From the NCBI GenBank assembly GCA_947258545.1, contig CAMYJI010000022.1:1-39569 (forward strand): a stretch of DNA of 39,569 bases, in the 5' to 3' direction. The notes under the pieces are model-generated. The model worked only from the letters and a program-made list of their open reading frames with translations, was not told where the DNA came from and searched no databases. Origin of the DNA: an uncultured Ectothiorhodospiraceae bacterium. GTDB lineage: Bacteria; Pseudomonadota; Gammaproteobacteria; UBA9214. The translations under genes were made by a program, and so were the position numbers. Shown piece by piece: positions 7,431 to 16,180 of this stretch (positions are counted from its first letter, which is position 1; every line of letters starts with the position of its first letter).

Positions 7431-8558
7431 TCACGGTGCCAGTTTGGTGCGCAGGCTGGTGGCTATATCCAGTGCGCTCTCCACGTCATCGGCAAGACAG
7501 TTGATATGGCCCATCTTGCGGCCGGACCGGATATCACGCTTGCCATAGAGGTGCAGCAGGGCCCGGGATTCCTCGAACACTTCCTCCCAGTGCGGCGTCC
7601 CGTTTGCCCACAGGTCACCCATCAGGTTGACCATTGCGACCGGCAGCAGCAGTTGGGTATCGCTCGGCGGCAGGCTGCACAGCGTGCGTACCTGCTGCTC
7701 GAATTGCGATGTCGTGCACGCATCCACTGTGAAGTGCCCGCTGTTATGCGGACGCGGGGCAATGGTGTTGACCAGCAGATCACCCTCGTCGGTCAAAAAC
7801 AGCTCGACCGACAGCACTCCGCAGTAATCCAGTTTGTCGGCAAGGTCACAGGCCATATCCACTGCGTTGTCAGCTGTTTCATCATCGATGCGTGCCGGTG
7901 CCAGTGAAAGATCAAGGATTCCCCTTATGTATTCATTCTCGGACACCGGGTAGCTTTCGATGTCACCGTTGATGCTGCGTGCCAGGATGACCGAAAGTCG
8001 TTTGGTGACAAAGATGCGTTCTTCCAGGATGCACGGCTTTTCGCCCATTTCCTGGAAGGCGTCGAGGGCCTCATCAAACGTCTCGACCGCGTGCTGGCCC
8101 TGTCCGGGGTAACTCGGGTGCGCAACCTTGAGCACTCCCGGTCCCTCAAAGGCATCCATGGCCTCCTCGAGGTCTTCGGCTGTCTGGATGGAGTAGAAGG
8201 CCACTGTCGGGAAATCCTGCTCATCGAGGTATTCCTTTTCCAGCAGCCGGTCCTGTGTCATGGCGATGGTTTCCGGGGCGGGTCGCACCGGACAGTGCTG
8301 CTGCAGCCGCGTCAGGCTGGACAGGGGTATATTCTCGAATTCTGTTGTGACAACGGCGCAGTAGTCACCCAGCATGTCGAGCGCGGCATGGTCGTGATAA
8401 TCGGCCTGGATATGCTGGTTGGCGATTGTGCCGGCCGGGCTGTGCGGGTCGGGATCCAGAATGATGACCTGGTAACCCATGCTGCGCGCCGCAATGGTGA
8501 ACATGCGGCCGAGCTGGCCGCCACCGATCATGCCCAGTGTGGCACCAGGCAGAATCAC
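7431..8558 (-). CDS. purK: N5-carboxyaminoimidazole ribonucleotide synthetase
   Basis: A 375-residue ATP-grasp enzyme that makes N5-CAIR from AIR, bicarbonate and ATP in purine synthesis. The N-terminal motif GATLGMIGGGQLGRMF is diagnostic for PurK. ATP-grasp segments follow (GVLKVAHPSYPGQGQ near residue 145), and the C-terminal region has NTIAPRPHNSGHFT, the family's catalytic segment. Length matches the family. The start is GTG at 8558, which overlaps the purE stop (GTGA), so translation is coupled to purE. Confidence 0.96.
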   Translation of the reverse strand: MILPGATLGMIGGGQLGRMFTIAARSMGYQVIILDPDPHSPAGTIANQHIQADYHDHAALDMLGDYCAVVTTEFENIPLSSLTRLQQHCPVRPAPETIAMTQDRLLEKEYLDEQDFPTVAFYSIQTAEDLEEAMDAFEGPGVLKVAHPSYPGQGQHAVETFDEALDAFQEMGEKPCILEERIFVTKRLSVILARSINGDIESYPVSENEYIRGILDLSLAPARIDDETADNAVDMACDLADKLDYCGVLSVELFLTDEGDLLVNTIAPRPHNSGHFTVDACTTSQFEQQVRTLCSLPPSDTQLLLPVAMVNLMGDLWANGTPHWEEVFEESRALLHLYGKRDIRSGRKMGHINCLADDVESALDIATSLRTKLAP

Positions 8559-9052
8559 GTCGGTGGCAACTTCATGTTGCGAACCATTTCTTCCTGGTCC
8601 TTGCGGAAGTCAGCGACCTTCTGTGCCATGCCGGCATCGGTCACCGCGATAATGCTGATGGCATACAGGGCGGCGTTGGCGGCACCGGCCTCGCCAATGG
8701 CGAAGGTGGCGACAGGGATACCCTTGGGCATCTGGACCGTGGACAAAAGTGAGTCCATGCCCTTGAGGTATTTCGAAGGTACGGGGACTCCCAGGACCGG
8801 CAGGGTGGTCTTGGCGGCCAGCACCCCGGCCAGGTGGGCGGCACCGCCGGCCCCGGCAATGGCGCAGACAAAGCCGCGCCCGCGCAGGCCTTCCGCGTAT
8901 TCGACCAGCATATTAGTGGCACGATGAGCCGAGATGACCCTGGCCTCGCAGGCGACGCCGAATTTCTCCAGCATGTCGACGGCCGGTTTCATAATGTCCC
9001 AGTCACTGTTACTGCCCATGATGACGGCTACTTGAGGTTTATCCATAGTCAT
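8555..9052 (-). CDS. purE: N5-carboxyaminoimidazole ribonucleotide mutase
   Basis: A 165-residue class I PurE that converts N5-CAIR to CAIR, the step after PurK. The active-site motif MGSNSDWDIMKPA is at residues about 11-23, followed by VISAHRATNMLVEYA and GAGGAAHLAGVLAAKTTLPV. Length is normal. It is the first gene of a purE-purK pair and is transcribed away from purC. The first ATG (9052) is followed by a second at 9046, either of which could be used because the ribosome site is weak. Confidence 0.96.
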   Translation of the reverse strand: MTMDKPQVAVIMGSNSDWDIMKPAVDMLEKFGVACEARVISAHRATNMLVEYAEGLRGRGFVCAIAGAGGAAHLAGVLAAKTTLPVLGVPVPSKYLKGMDSLLSTVQMPKGIPVATFAIGEAGAANAALYAISIIAVTDAGMAQKVADFRKDQEEMVRNMKLPPT

Positions 9053-9206
9053 GATTCTGTGTGGTTTTTAAAGTGAGAAGATGGCAATTCTACCACCCTT
9101 GGCACGCCTGTGGGCAAGGCCGGGTGTGGCGGATACAGGGCCTGGATGGTTGCGGAAGTACTCTTTACATCGGGAATGTTCGCTGCTGGAAGGCGTGATT
9201 TGGATA

Positions 9207-9235
9207 TTCGCAACGGGCCCGCCGGGAGGTACAAT
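9207..9235 (+). promoter_or_regulatory. Putative sigma-70 promoter of purC
   Basis: A -10 candidate TACAAT at 9230-9235 lies 35 bases before the purC start. A weak -35 candidate TTCGCA at 9207-9212 is 17 bases upstream of it. No recognisable PurR operator was found in the 218-base purE-purC divergent region, where nothing else is evident. Confidence 0.45.
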
Positions 9236-9270
9236 CGCGGTTTCGCCAAATCCGAGCAGAAACATCACCT

Positions 9271-10155
9271 ATGAAAGATATATTGTATAAAACCAGCCTG
9301 AATAGTCTGCCGCTCTTGAATCGTGGCAAGGTTCGCGATGTCTACGGCGTCGGGGATGACCACCTGCTGATTGTCACGACCGACCGCCTGTCGGCTTTTG
9401 ACGTGATCCTGCCCGATCCGATTCCCGCCAAGGGTGCGGTATTGACCGCTGTGTCGAACTTCTGGTTCGAGCAGACCGCGGACCTGGTGCCGAACCACCT
9501 CGCAGCCATGACCCTGGAGGAGGCCGTACCGGACACCGCGGAACGTGCCGAGGTCGAGGGTCGGGGGATTGTCGTCAGGAAGCTCAAGGCCCTGCCCGTG
9601 GAGGCTATCGTTCGCGGCTACCTGATCGGTTCCGGGTGGAAGGATTACCAGCAGACCGGCGCGGTGTGCGGCATAGCCCTGCCGGCAGGGCTGCGGATGG
9701 CGGACAAGCTGCCTGAGCCGATCTTCACGCCGTCTACCAAGGCCGCGGTCGGCGACCATGACGAGAACATCGATTTCGAACAGACCCGGGAACTGCTGGG
9801 CGCGGACCTGGCGGAACAGGTGCGCGATGTCAGCCTGGCGATCTACACCCGTTGCGCCGCTTATGCCCTGCAGCGCGGCATTATCATTGCCGATACCAAG
9901 TTTGAATTCGGCCTGGATGATAACGGCGGGCTGGTCCTGATCGATGAAATCCTGACGCCGGATTCCTCGCGTTTCTGGCCGGCTGACACCTATGAACCCG
10001 GCAGCAGCCCCGCCAGTTTTGACAAGCAGTATGTGCGTGATTACCTCGAGACCCTGGACTGGGACAAGACCGACCCCGGCCCGTCATTACCACACGAGGT
10101 GATTGAAAAAACGGCAGAGAAATATCGTGAGGCGCAACAGCGCCTGACATCATAG
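9271..10155 (+). CDS. purC: SAICAR synthetase
   Basis: A 294-residue phosphoribosylaminoimidazole-succinocarboxamide synthase that joins CAIR and aspartate using ATP. Features are GKVRDVYGV at residues 19-27 (nucleotide binding), [37 protein letters not shown], and near the C-terminus DTKFEFG followed by [15 protein letters not shown]. Length near 295 is typical of the longer proteobacterial/eukaryotic-like form rather than the 237-residue E. coli form. It is divergent from purE-purK, so three purine steps are encoded together. Confidence 0.96.
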   Translation: MKDILYKTSLNSLPLLNRGKVRDVYGVGDDHLLIVTTDRLSAFDVILPDPIPAKGAVLTAVSNFWFEQTADLVPNHLAAMTLEEAVPDTAERAEVEGRGIVVRKLKALPVEAIVRGYLIGSGWKDYQQTGAVCGIALPAGLRMADKLPEPIFTPSTKAAVGDHDENIDFEQTRELLGADLAEQVRDVSLAIYTRCAAYALQRGIIIADTKFEFGLDDNGGLVLIDEILTPDSSRFWPADTYEPGSSPASFDKQYVRDYLETLDWDKTDPGPSLPHEVIEKTAEKYREAQQRLTS

Positions 10156-10174
10156 TCAGGCAGGAGAGAGATTT

Positions 10175-10564
10175 ATGTACGGTTTTACCGTGAATGTATC
10201 CGGCACCATGGATTCGGTCCAGGAAAAGGTTGTGGAAGAGCTCCAGAAGGAGGGCTTCGGTATCCTGACGGAGATCGATGTTGCCGGGACACTGAAGAAG
10301 AAGCTGGATATCGACAGAAGACCCTACCGTATTCTGGGCGCCTGCAATCCGGTGCTGGCCAACCAGGCCATCGAGGCCGATCCCGATATCGGCCTGCTGT
10401 TGCCCTGCAATCTCATTGTCCGTGAAGAAGAGGACGGCTCCATCACCGTCGGTTTCATGGATCCCGCCGCCGTGCTGAACCTGGTCGACGTGGAAGGCGT
10501 CGAGGCCCTGGCCGGTGAGGTGCGGGCGCGGCTGGAGCGTGTCCGGGACGCATTGAGTCGCTGA
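10175..10564 (+). CDS. DUF302 family protein
   Basis: A 129-residue DUF302 protein. The pattern is characteristic: an N-terminal strand and helix (FTVNVSGTMDSVQEKVVEEL), GFGILTEIDV, a central YRILGACNPVLANQAIE, then DIGLLLPCNLIV and a final helix. The two cysteines (in GACN and LPCN) are common in the family. An AGGAGAGA ribosome site precedes the ATG. The gene follows purC by 19 bases and may share its transcript. Function is unproven. Confidence 0.85.
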   Translation: MYGFTVNVSGTMDSVQEKVVEELQKEGFGILTEIDVAGTLKKKLDIDRRPYRILGACNPVLANQAIEADPDIGLLLPCNLIVREEEDGSITVGFMDPAAVLNLVDVEGVEALAGEVRARLERVRDALSR

Positions 10565-10724
10565 TTGTGGCATTTCCCCCTGCGGCATCATGGCCTTGCG
10601 GGTGCGTCGTAAACAATAGAAAAACAGTCGCTTAGCCGCTATCCGTTGACTGCCGGCGGGGTGTGGTTACGGCGGGCGCCGGATTATCGGCTATCATGCA
10701 GGTAACCCGACTATCTGCTGGACC

Positions 10725-11057
10725 ATGATGCTGCCACGAATCTCAGTGCTGTTTCAGGATGCATCCGAGCCGTTAAGAAAGCGTGCGCCATCGCACGATG
10801 AGGACGGCAGGCCGCTGAGTGACTTTATGGTGCTGATCCCCGGCCTGAATAAAAAGCCGCAGACCCTGATCAACAGAACGGTTAACGAAATCCACTGCGC
10901 ACTCGGCCACTTCGACCATGCCGTCGTATTTGCCGAGTTCAATCTGAAACTCAACTTGCTGTGGGTGTCGATCCGGCCGATACCGGGAGTACGCTTCGAG
11001 ATTGTCGGGGCGATCCAGGACTACGTGCCGGAGGCCAAGCTGGTCTCACACATCTGA
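10725..11057 (+). CDS. Hypothetical protein, 110 residues
   Basis: Not recognised. A soluble protein with an alternating hydrophobic pattern (FDHAVVFAEFNLKLNLLWVS then FEIVGAIQDYVPEAKLV), suggesting an alpha/beta fold. There are two adjacent ATG codons at 10725 and 10728. It follows a 160-base gap after the DUF302 gene, in which I see no gene or clear terminator, and is convergent with the YjdF-like gene. Confidence 0.6.
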   Translation: MMLPRISVLFQDASEPLRKRAPSHDEDGRPLSDFMVLIPGLNKKPQTLINRTVNEIHCALGHFDHAVVFAEFNLKLNLLWVSIRPIPGVRFEIVGAIQDYVPEAKLVSHI

Positions 11058-11133
11058 AGCCTGTCCAGAAAGTTCTGCAGAATGACCTGCCGCGGCTGCC
11101 GCGGCCCGGCTGCAGCTGAAGGACATCCCGGGA

Positions 11134-11733
11134 TCAGGCCCGGTGCAGCTGCCTGACCTGCGTGCGATTCAAGAAGTAAAACAGGGTCAGCGCGGCCAGC
11201 GCCCCCAGTGTATCGGCCAGCATGTCCTTCTGTGCATCCCACTGGTCGCCTTGTGATCCCAGTACGAAATGTCCCGATCGGCCGTCGGCATTGATGGCAT
11301 ACAGCCATTCGAAGATTTCATAGCTGCCGGCAACGGCAATTATGATTGTTAACGGGAATGCGAACAGGACTATCCGCGATGTGACCATGCGCCGTACCAG
11401 CAACAGTTCGGCGGCCGCGTACGCGTAGAAACCGACGGTAAAGTGCGCGAGCCGATCGAAGTGATTGCGTTGCAATTCGAAGAACCCGGTCACGATATCG
11501 AAAGGTACACGTTCGAAGGTGTAGTGCCCGCCAATGGTGTGCAGGAAGATGAGGCAGGCCATCAGCAGGTAGGCTGTGTTGGAAAACCGGTGGTAGCGGT
11601 GCGTGAGTACCAGGGTCAGCACTATCAGCAGGATCGGGATATTTTCGGCCCACCATACTGACCTGTCGTAGGGCTCTATGCCCAGCAGTGTGAAGTGGAC
11701 AAGGTAAGCAGCAAGTAACACGATCGGGAGCAT
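11134..11733 (-). CDS. YjdF/DUF2238 family membrane protein
   Basis: A 199-residue membrane protein with about six helices. It matches the DUF2238 (YjdF) pattern: WWAENIPILLIVLTLVL, then HTIGGHYTFERVPFD, then RNHFDRLAHFTVGFYAYAAAE, and the late segment GDQWDAQKDMLADTLGALAAL. These conserved polar residues inside the membrane are typical of the family, whose function is not established. It is flanked by non-coding stretches of about 75 and 127 bases and seems to be a single-gene unit. Confidence 0.88.
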   Translation of the reverse strand: MLPIVLLAAYLVHFTLLGIEPYDRSVWWAENIPILLIVLTLVLTHRYHRFSNTAYLLMACLIFLHTIGGHYTFERVPFDIVTGFFELQRNHFDRLAHFTVGFYAYAAAELLLVRRMVTSRIVLFAFPLTIIIAVAGSYEIFEWLYAINADGRSGHFVLGSQGDQWDAQKDMLADTLGALAALTLFYFLNRTQVRQLHRA

Positions 11734-11860
11734 GGGTTAGCCCGCTATTCTCACCGGGACAGGCAATGCCCGATGACACACTGTCTTGTTCATGATCTGC
11801 ACTCCATTCATTACCGCAGTAGTTTATGTGATTCTAGCGCCACCCGGTGAGAAATGCGGG

Positions 11861-13459
11861 CTAGAGACGCTGCGCAAAATAATCCTGCAGGTACTCGTCG
11901 AATGATTGTTTGTCGGCTGCCTCGATGGCCTGCTGGTCTGCTATGGATCTGGCCACGGCCGCTTCGATGGCGGTGAAGCTTTCCCGGTCATGTGGCAGGC
12001 GCGTGAAATAGGCATGGTGTAGCTCCGACATGCGCTTGGCGAAGTGAAAATAGCCTTCGCCATGCGTATGCATGTCGGCGAGCATGCGTGCGGAGGGTGT
12101 CCGGTCCGGGTCACGAACCGCTTCACGCTGTTCCTGCAAGGCATTCCGGTAGGCCCTGTCCGTTCTGCCGGCATCGAGCAGTTCGGCAAAGCCGGATAGG
12201 GCATCGAGCAGTTCGTCCGCCCAGGATTTGAGCGTGACGGGCTTGCCACTGCGCTGCAGCTCCAGCCCCGGCGTGCGCCCCCCGTAGCAAACGGCATCGA
12301 GATTGAAATCGATTTCACGGCGCTCCAGGCTGCCGATGACCGGGCTTTCCTGGAACAGGCAGTAGGCCATCAGGGTCTCCAGGAACCGGCACTGGGACTC
12401 GCTGATGCCGAGCGGGTCGTAGATATTGATATCCAGGGAGCGTAGTTCAACGTAGCGCACACCGCGGCGTTTGAGCGCCAGGGTCGGTTTTTCGTTGAAT
12501 CCGGGTACCTGCTTGGGTCGGATGGAGCTGTAGTACTCGTTCTCGATCTGCAGGATGTTCGGGTTGAGTTGACGGTATTCGCCGTCGACCTTGACACCGA
12601 TCTTCTGGTACGGGGAATAGGGTGTTCCTATGGCGCGCGTCAGGCTCTCGATGTAGCTGTCCAGGTTGTCATAATTGGCCTTGAACCCCGCCTCGCTCTC
12701 ATGGGTGTTCTGGTAGCCGATATCACACATACGCAATGACGTGGCATAAGGCGCGTAATAGCTATTGTCGAACAACTCCACGAGTTTCGTTGGCTTGCCG
12801 CACATGAAGGACTTGCAGATTGCGGGCGAACTCCCGAACAGGTAGGGGATCAGCCAGCCAAACCGCTGCAGGTTCCGGATCAGGTGGAAATAGGCATCAG
12901 AAATAAATTCCTGCTGCGGACGTGCGTCTTGTTCGAGTTCCTGGTAGATCGGCCAGAAATTGTCCGGAAACGAATAGTTATAGTGTGCGCCGGCAATGAC
13001 TTGCATGACGCGCCCGTAGCGGTAACCTAGCCCGCGCCGGTAGACGGTTTTCATCAGGCCCGCATTCGAGCTGCCATAGCGGGCAATCGGAATTCTCGAT
13101 TCACCTTCAACGACACATGGCATGCTGGCAGACCAGAGCAGTTCGTTGTCGAGTTTCGCGAACACGAAATGCTCCAGCTCGCGCAGGAATGCGAGGGCAT
13201 CTGTCACGCTGGCCAGCGGCGGCGTAATGAATTCCAGCAGGGCTTCGGAATAGTCCGTGGTGATCCAGGGGTGGGTCAGGGCCGAGCCCAGCGCGGCTGG
13301 GTGGGGTGTCTGGGCAATGCTCCCGTCAGGCCCCACGCGCAGGCTCTCCTTTTCCAGTCCGGTCAGCCCGCCCTGCAGCGCCTGCTGTCCGCCACTGTTG
13401 ACCAGATTGGACAGCCGTCGTTCGGCCAGCCGGTAACGGTTTCCTAAGTCTTTGATAAT
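11861..13459 (-). CDS. gshA: Glutamate-cysteine ligase
   Basis: Catalyses the first step of glutathione synthesis. The protein follows the gammaproteobacterial GshA pattern: GLTGLEKESLRV, HPAALGSALTHPWITTDYSE, EFITPP, HYNYSFP, GWLIPYLFGSSPAIC, QIENEYYSSIRPKQ, and YVELRSLDINIYDPLG. The first ATG/GTG/TTG-type codon in frame is GTG at 13336, which would delete the conserved GLEKESLR segment that binds substrate. The frame is open further upstream without any ATG, GTG or TTG. An AAGGA sits seven bases before an in-frame ATT at 13459 (next codon ATC), giving 532 residues, close to the 518 of E. coli. I therefore annotate the ATT start as most likely, with moderate certainty about that codon. Confidence 0.9.
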   Translation of the reverse strand: MIKDLGNRYRLAERRLSNLVNSGGQQALQGGLTGLEKESLRVGPDGSIAQTPHPAALGSALTHPWITTDYSEALLEFITPPLASVTDALAFLRELEHFVFAKLDNELLWSASMPCVVEGESRIPIARYGSSNAGLMKTVYRRGLGYRYGRVMQVIAGAHYNYSFPDNFWPIYQELEQDARPQQEFISDAYFHLIRNLQRFGWLIPYLFGSSPAICKSFMCGKPTKLVELFDNSYYAPYATSLRMCDIGYQNTHESEAGFKANYDNLDSYIESLTRAIGTPYSPYQKIGVKVDGEYRQLNPNILQIENEYYSSIRPKQVPGFNEKPTLALKRRGVRYVELRSLDINIYDPLGISESQCRFLETLMAYCLFQESPVIGSLERREIDFNLDAVCYGGRTPGLELQRSGKPVTLKSWADELLDALSGFAELLDAGRTDRAYRNALQEQREAVRDPDRTPSARMLADMHTHGEGYFHFAKRMSELHHAYFTRLPHDRESFTAIEAAVARSIADQQAIEAADKQSFDEYLQDYFAQRL

Positions 13460-13693
13460 ATTGTTATCCTTGCATGTCTGCCGGAGAGAAAGCCCTTTGT
13501 CACATTTGGCGGGTGTGATACTTTATAAATATACCGATGGCTAGGCAACCGCACTGACGTGGTTAGCGGGGACGTGAATGTTCTATTTGCACCACATGTG
13601 CGCCTGAATAGATAGAAACAATATCCCACCTGTCTAGTTGAGAAGAACATACACGCTGCTGAAAAACGCAGCTCCGAGTGTGGGGCGCTCTGT
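13460..13693. other. Divergent gshA-fnr intergenic region
   Basis: 234 bases separating the divergent gshA and fnr genes. It contains the proposed gshA ribosome site (AAGGA on the minus strand at 13467-13471) and a CACATGTG palindrome around 13580. No FNR-type TTGAT-N4-ATCAA palindrome was seen here, so autoregulation of fnr is not supported by an obvious site. Confidence 0.5.
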
Positions 13694-14452
13694 ATGCCGC
13701 GAAAAGAAAAACTGCTGAACCTGAACGAGATCAAGATATCTTGCGGGGATTGCAGCCTCAATGAGCTGTGCCTGCCGCACGGTCTCGAAGGGTCGGACCT
13801 GGAGAAGCTGGACAGCATCATCAGACGCCAGCCACCGCTCCAGTCCGGCCAGCACCTGTTCCGCGCGGGAGACGCCGGCCAGTCCCTGTACGCCGTACAC
13901 TCAGGCTCACTGAAGACCTATTGCACAACCAAGAACGGTGACGAGCAGGTGCTCGGTTTTACCTTACCCGGCGAGATCGTCGGCCTCGACGGGATGAGTG
14001 ACGGGCATTATGCCAGCAACTCGGTTGCGCTGGAGACATCCAGCGTATGTCAGCTACCGTTCAATCAGCTGGATGCACTGTGCGCCGAGATACCAAGCCT
14101 GCATCGACAGATGATGCGCGTGGTCGGAAAGGAGGTCTCGGCCGACCATCGGATGCTGTTGTTGCTTGGCAAGCGCAGTGCCGATGAGCGGCTTGCTGCA
14201 TTCCTGCTCAGCCTGTCGTCCCGTTACAAGGCGCGCGGTCTTTCAGCCACTGATTTAAACCTGCCGATGTCGCGCCAGGATATCGGGAACTACCTGGGAC
14301 TGGCCATTGAAACGGTCAGTCGTCTGTTTGCCCATTTTCAGGACCAGAAGCTGTTACGGGTCAACAGAAGGCAGATAGCGCTGATCGATATTGCAAAGCT
14401 GCAGGAAATATTCGAGGGTTGCAGGGTGGCCAGTTCGGCTACCGGTTCATGA
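13694..14452 (+). CDS. fnr: FNR-type oxygen-sensing transcription regulator
   Basis: A 252-residue Crp/Fnr regulator. Three N-terminal cysteines, C17, C20 and C26, plus C119 in SVCQLPF reproduce the four ligands of the oxygen-labile [4Fe-4S] cluster of E. coli FNR (C20, C23, C29, C122). A cyclic-nucleotide-binding-like domain covers residues about 45-140, then a dimerisation helix, then a helix-turn-helix with MSRQDIGNYLGLAIETVSR. E206, S209 and R210 match the residues that recognise TTGAT half sites. It should be active without oxygen. hemN lies convergently downstream, and FNR-type palindromes occur at 16041 and 33459. Confidence 0.95.
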   Translation: MPRKEKLLNLNEIKISCGDCSLNELCLPHGLEGSDLEKLDSIIRRQPPLQSGQHLFRAGDAGQSLYAVHSGSLKTYCTTKNGDEQVLGFTLPGEIVGLDGMSDGHYASNSVALETSSVCQLPFNQLDALCAEIPSLHRQMMRVVGKEVSADHRMLLLLGKRSADERLAAFLLSLSSRYKARGLSATDLNLPMSRQDIGNYLGLAIETVSRLFAHFQDQKLLRVNRRQIALIDIAKLQEIFEGCRVASSATGS

Positions 14453-14478
14453 GCGGCACCGCAGGTATGCCGGTCATC

Positions 14479-15870
14479 CTAGATGACCTTGGAAAAGCGC
14501 ACGCGCGTATCATTGTCCCTGAGATACTTGTCGAACACCATACAGATATTGCGCACCAGTAGCCGGCCGGCCGGAAGCACGCTCAGTATGCCATCCTTGA
14601 TGGTCAGCAGACCATCGGCCTGCATTTTTTGCAGGTCTTCCAGTTCCGTCTTGAAATGTACCTTGTAATTGAAACGCCATTTTTCTTCCAGGGCCTTCAT
14701 ATCCAGGAAGAAATGGCACATCAGCTGGATAATGGCCTCACGCCGTAACAGGTCATCAGGTTCGAGTTCAATGCCGCGCTCCAGTGGCAGTCTGCCGGCA
14801 TCGATGAAGCGGTAGTATTCCTCCAGATCCCTGACGCTCTGGTTGTAGTTGTCGCATACCTTGCCGATGGCCGAGACGCCCATACCGACCAGGTCGCAGT
14901 CCGCGTGGGTGGAATAGCCCTGGAAATTGCGATGCAATGTCCCCTCGCGCTGTGCGATGGCGAGTTCGTCATCCGGCTTGGCGAAATGGTCCATGCCAAT
15001 ATAGACATAGCCTGCATGGGTCAGGAACTCGATAGTGGCCTGCAGGATGTCGAGTTTTTCATCCGCCGAGGGCAGGTCTTCTTCCTGTATGCGCCGCTGT
15101 GGTTTGAATCGCTCGGGCAGGTGGGCATAGTTGTAGATTGCGAGGCGGTCAGGGCCGATGGTAATGGCATGCTCGAGGGTTTCCTCGAAACTTTTCACCG
15201 ACTGGAATGGCAGGCCATACATCAGGTCCATGTTGATGGACTTGAAGCCCAGGTCACGTGCGGCCGTGGCAACCTCCCTGGTCAGATCCGCGCCCTGGAT
15301 CCGGTTCACGGCCTTCTGCACCTTGGGATTGAAATCCTGCACGCCGAGGCTGACCCGGTTGAAACCGATCATGCGCAGGGACCTGAGTTTTTCATAATTC
15401 GCGGAGCGCGGGTCGATCTCGATGGAATATTCGCGCTTGTCATCATCACGCAGCGAGAAGTGCCGCCTGACAACATCCATCAGGGAACGCATCTGCTCCG
15501 AGTCAAGAAAGGTGGGCGTGCCGCCACCCCAGTGTAACTGCTCTACCGTACGGTCACGATCAAACAGTGCCCCCTGCATCGCGATTTCCCGGTACAGGTG
15601 ATCGAGGTAGGGGGTGGCGCGGTCGTGGTTCTTGGTAACAACCTTGTTGCAGGCACAGTAGAAGCACACCGTGTCACAGAAGGGGATATGGAGATAGAGC
15701 GACAGTCCGCGCGGGATCGGGTCCTCGTTGCTGTTTTGTGCCCAGCGGCGATAGTCCTCCTCGGTAATTCCATCATGGAACTGGGCAACCGTCGGATAGG
15801 AGGTATAGCGCGGACCGCTCTGGTCGTAGCGCTTTATCAGGTCGGCATCGAAAATGAGACGTTGATTCAT
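14479..15870 (-). CDS. hemN: Oxygen-independent coproporphyrinogen III oxidase
   Basis: A 463-residue radical-SAM enzyme that converts coproporphyrinogen III to protoporphyrinogen IX without oxygen. The cluster motif is C65-x3-C69-x2-C72 (IPFCDTVCFYCACNK), followed by LHWGGGTPTFL, SIEIDPR and GFNRVSLGVQDFNPKVQ. Length and N-terminus (residues FDADLIKRYDQSGPRYTSYP) are those of true HemN rather than HemW. It converges with fnr (26 bases between stops). Its upstream region carries a perfect FNR palindrome in the position expected for activation. Confidence 0.97.
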   Translation of the reverse strand: MNQRLIFDADLIKRYDQSGPRYTSYPTVAQFHDGITEEDYRRWAQNSNEDPIPRGLSLYLHIPFCDTVCFYCACNKVVTKNHDRATPYLDHLYREIAMQGALFDRDRTVEQLHWGGGTPTFLDSEQMRSLMDVVRRHFSLRDDDKREYSIEIDPRSANYEKLRSLRMIGFNRVSLGVQDFNPKVQKAVNRIQGADLTREVATAARDLGFKSINMDLMYGLPFQSVKSFEETLEHAITIGPDRLAIYNYAHLPERFKPQRRIQEEDLPSADEKLDILQATIEFLTHAGYVYIGMDHFAKPDDELAIAQREGTLHRNFQGYSTHADCDLVGMGVSAIGKVCDNYNQSVRDLEEYYRFIDAGRLPLERGIELEPDDLLRREAIIQLMCHFFLDMKALEEKWRFNYKVHFKTELEDLQKMQADGLLTIKDGILSVLPAGRLLVRNICMVFDKYLRDNDTRVRFSKVI

Positions 15871-15973
15871 AATAGGTCTGTTGAACAGCTCGGATTTTTA
15901 AATGGCACGGGTGTGCCGGTTTGTATGCGGACGGCTGTCCTACTATATGGTTATTTACTAAAATCCTTAAATG

Positions 15974-15993
15974 CCTGCGGGATATACCGCAGG
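15974..15993. promoter_or_regulatory. Palindromic hairpin in the hemN leader
   Basis: CCTGCGG (15974-15980) and CCGCAGG (15987-15993) form a 7-bp stem with a GATATA loop. It would lie shortly after the predicted hemN transcription start. There is no T-run, so it is not a standard terminator. It could be an operator or an mRNA structure. Confidence 0.4.
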
Positions 15994-16012
15994 TGTCACT
16001 GTATTGAGATTC

Positions 16013-16018
16013 TTTTTA
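16013..16018 (-). promoter_or_regulatory. Putative -10 element of hemN
   Basis: On the minus strand this hexamer reads TAAAAA (four of six to TATAAT). With the FNR palindrome centred at 16047.5, a transcription start at about 16006 would put FNR at -41.5 and this hexamer at -12 to -7. That is the classical FNR-activated layout. Confidence 0.5.
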
Positions 16019-16040
16019 GCCTGTTTCCCGCCGTGATGAA

Positions 16041-16054
16041 TTGATATGGATCAA
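16041..16054. promoter_or_regulatory. Perfect FNR-binding palindrome
   Basis: The sequence TTGATATGGATCAA matches the FNR consensus TTGAT-N4-ATCAA at all ten conserved positions. It lies in the divergent region between hemN and the group 3b hydrogenase operon. Position relative to a minus-strand -10 element fits activation of hemN best. Toward the hydrogenase the nearest candidate -10 (TATGGT at 16083-16088) is about six bases too far for -41.5, so control of that operon is plausible but less certain. Confidence 0.8.
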
Positions 16055-16180
16055 TGGAACGCGGTTTTTCCCCTGGCACCGGTATGGTGCGGGTGGTATT
16101 CCTGGCCTGCTGGACTTGGCTGTATGCCGGCTTGTACTATTACGAGGACACCATGGACAGGTTTTAATACCACTGAGCAG

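Noticed and set aside
14453..14478. Bidirectional terminator between fnr and hemN
   Set aside because: Only a 4-base stem (ACCG/CGGT) without T-runs is visible in the 26-base gap.
16046..16180. Upstream ATG start for the 3b beta subunit
   Set aside because: The ATG lies within the FNR palindrome and the added 45 residues do not resemble the family. ATG 16181 fits better.
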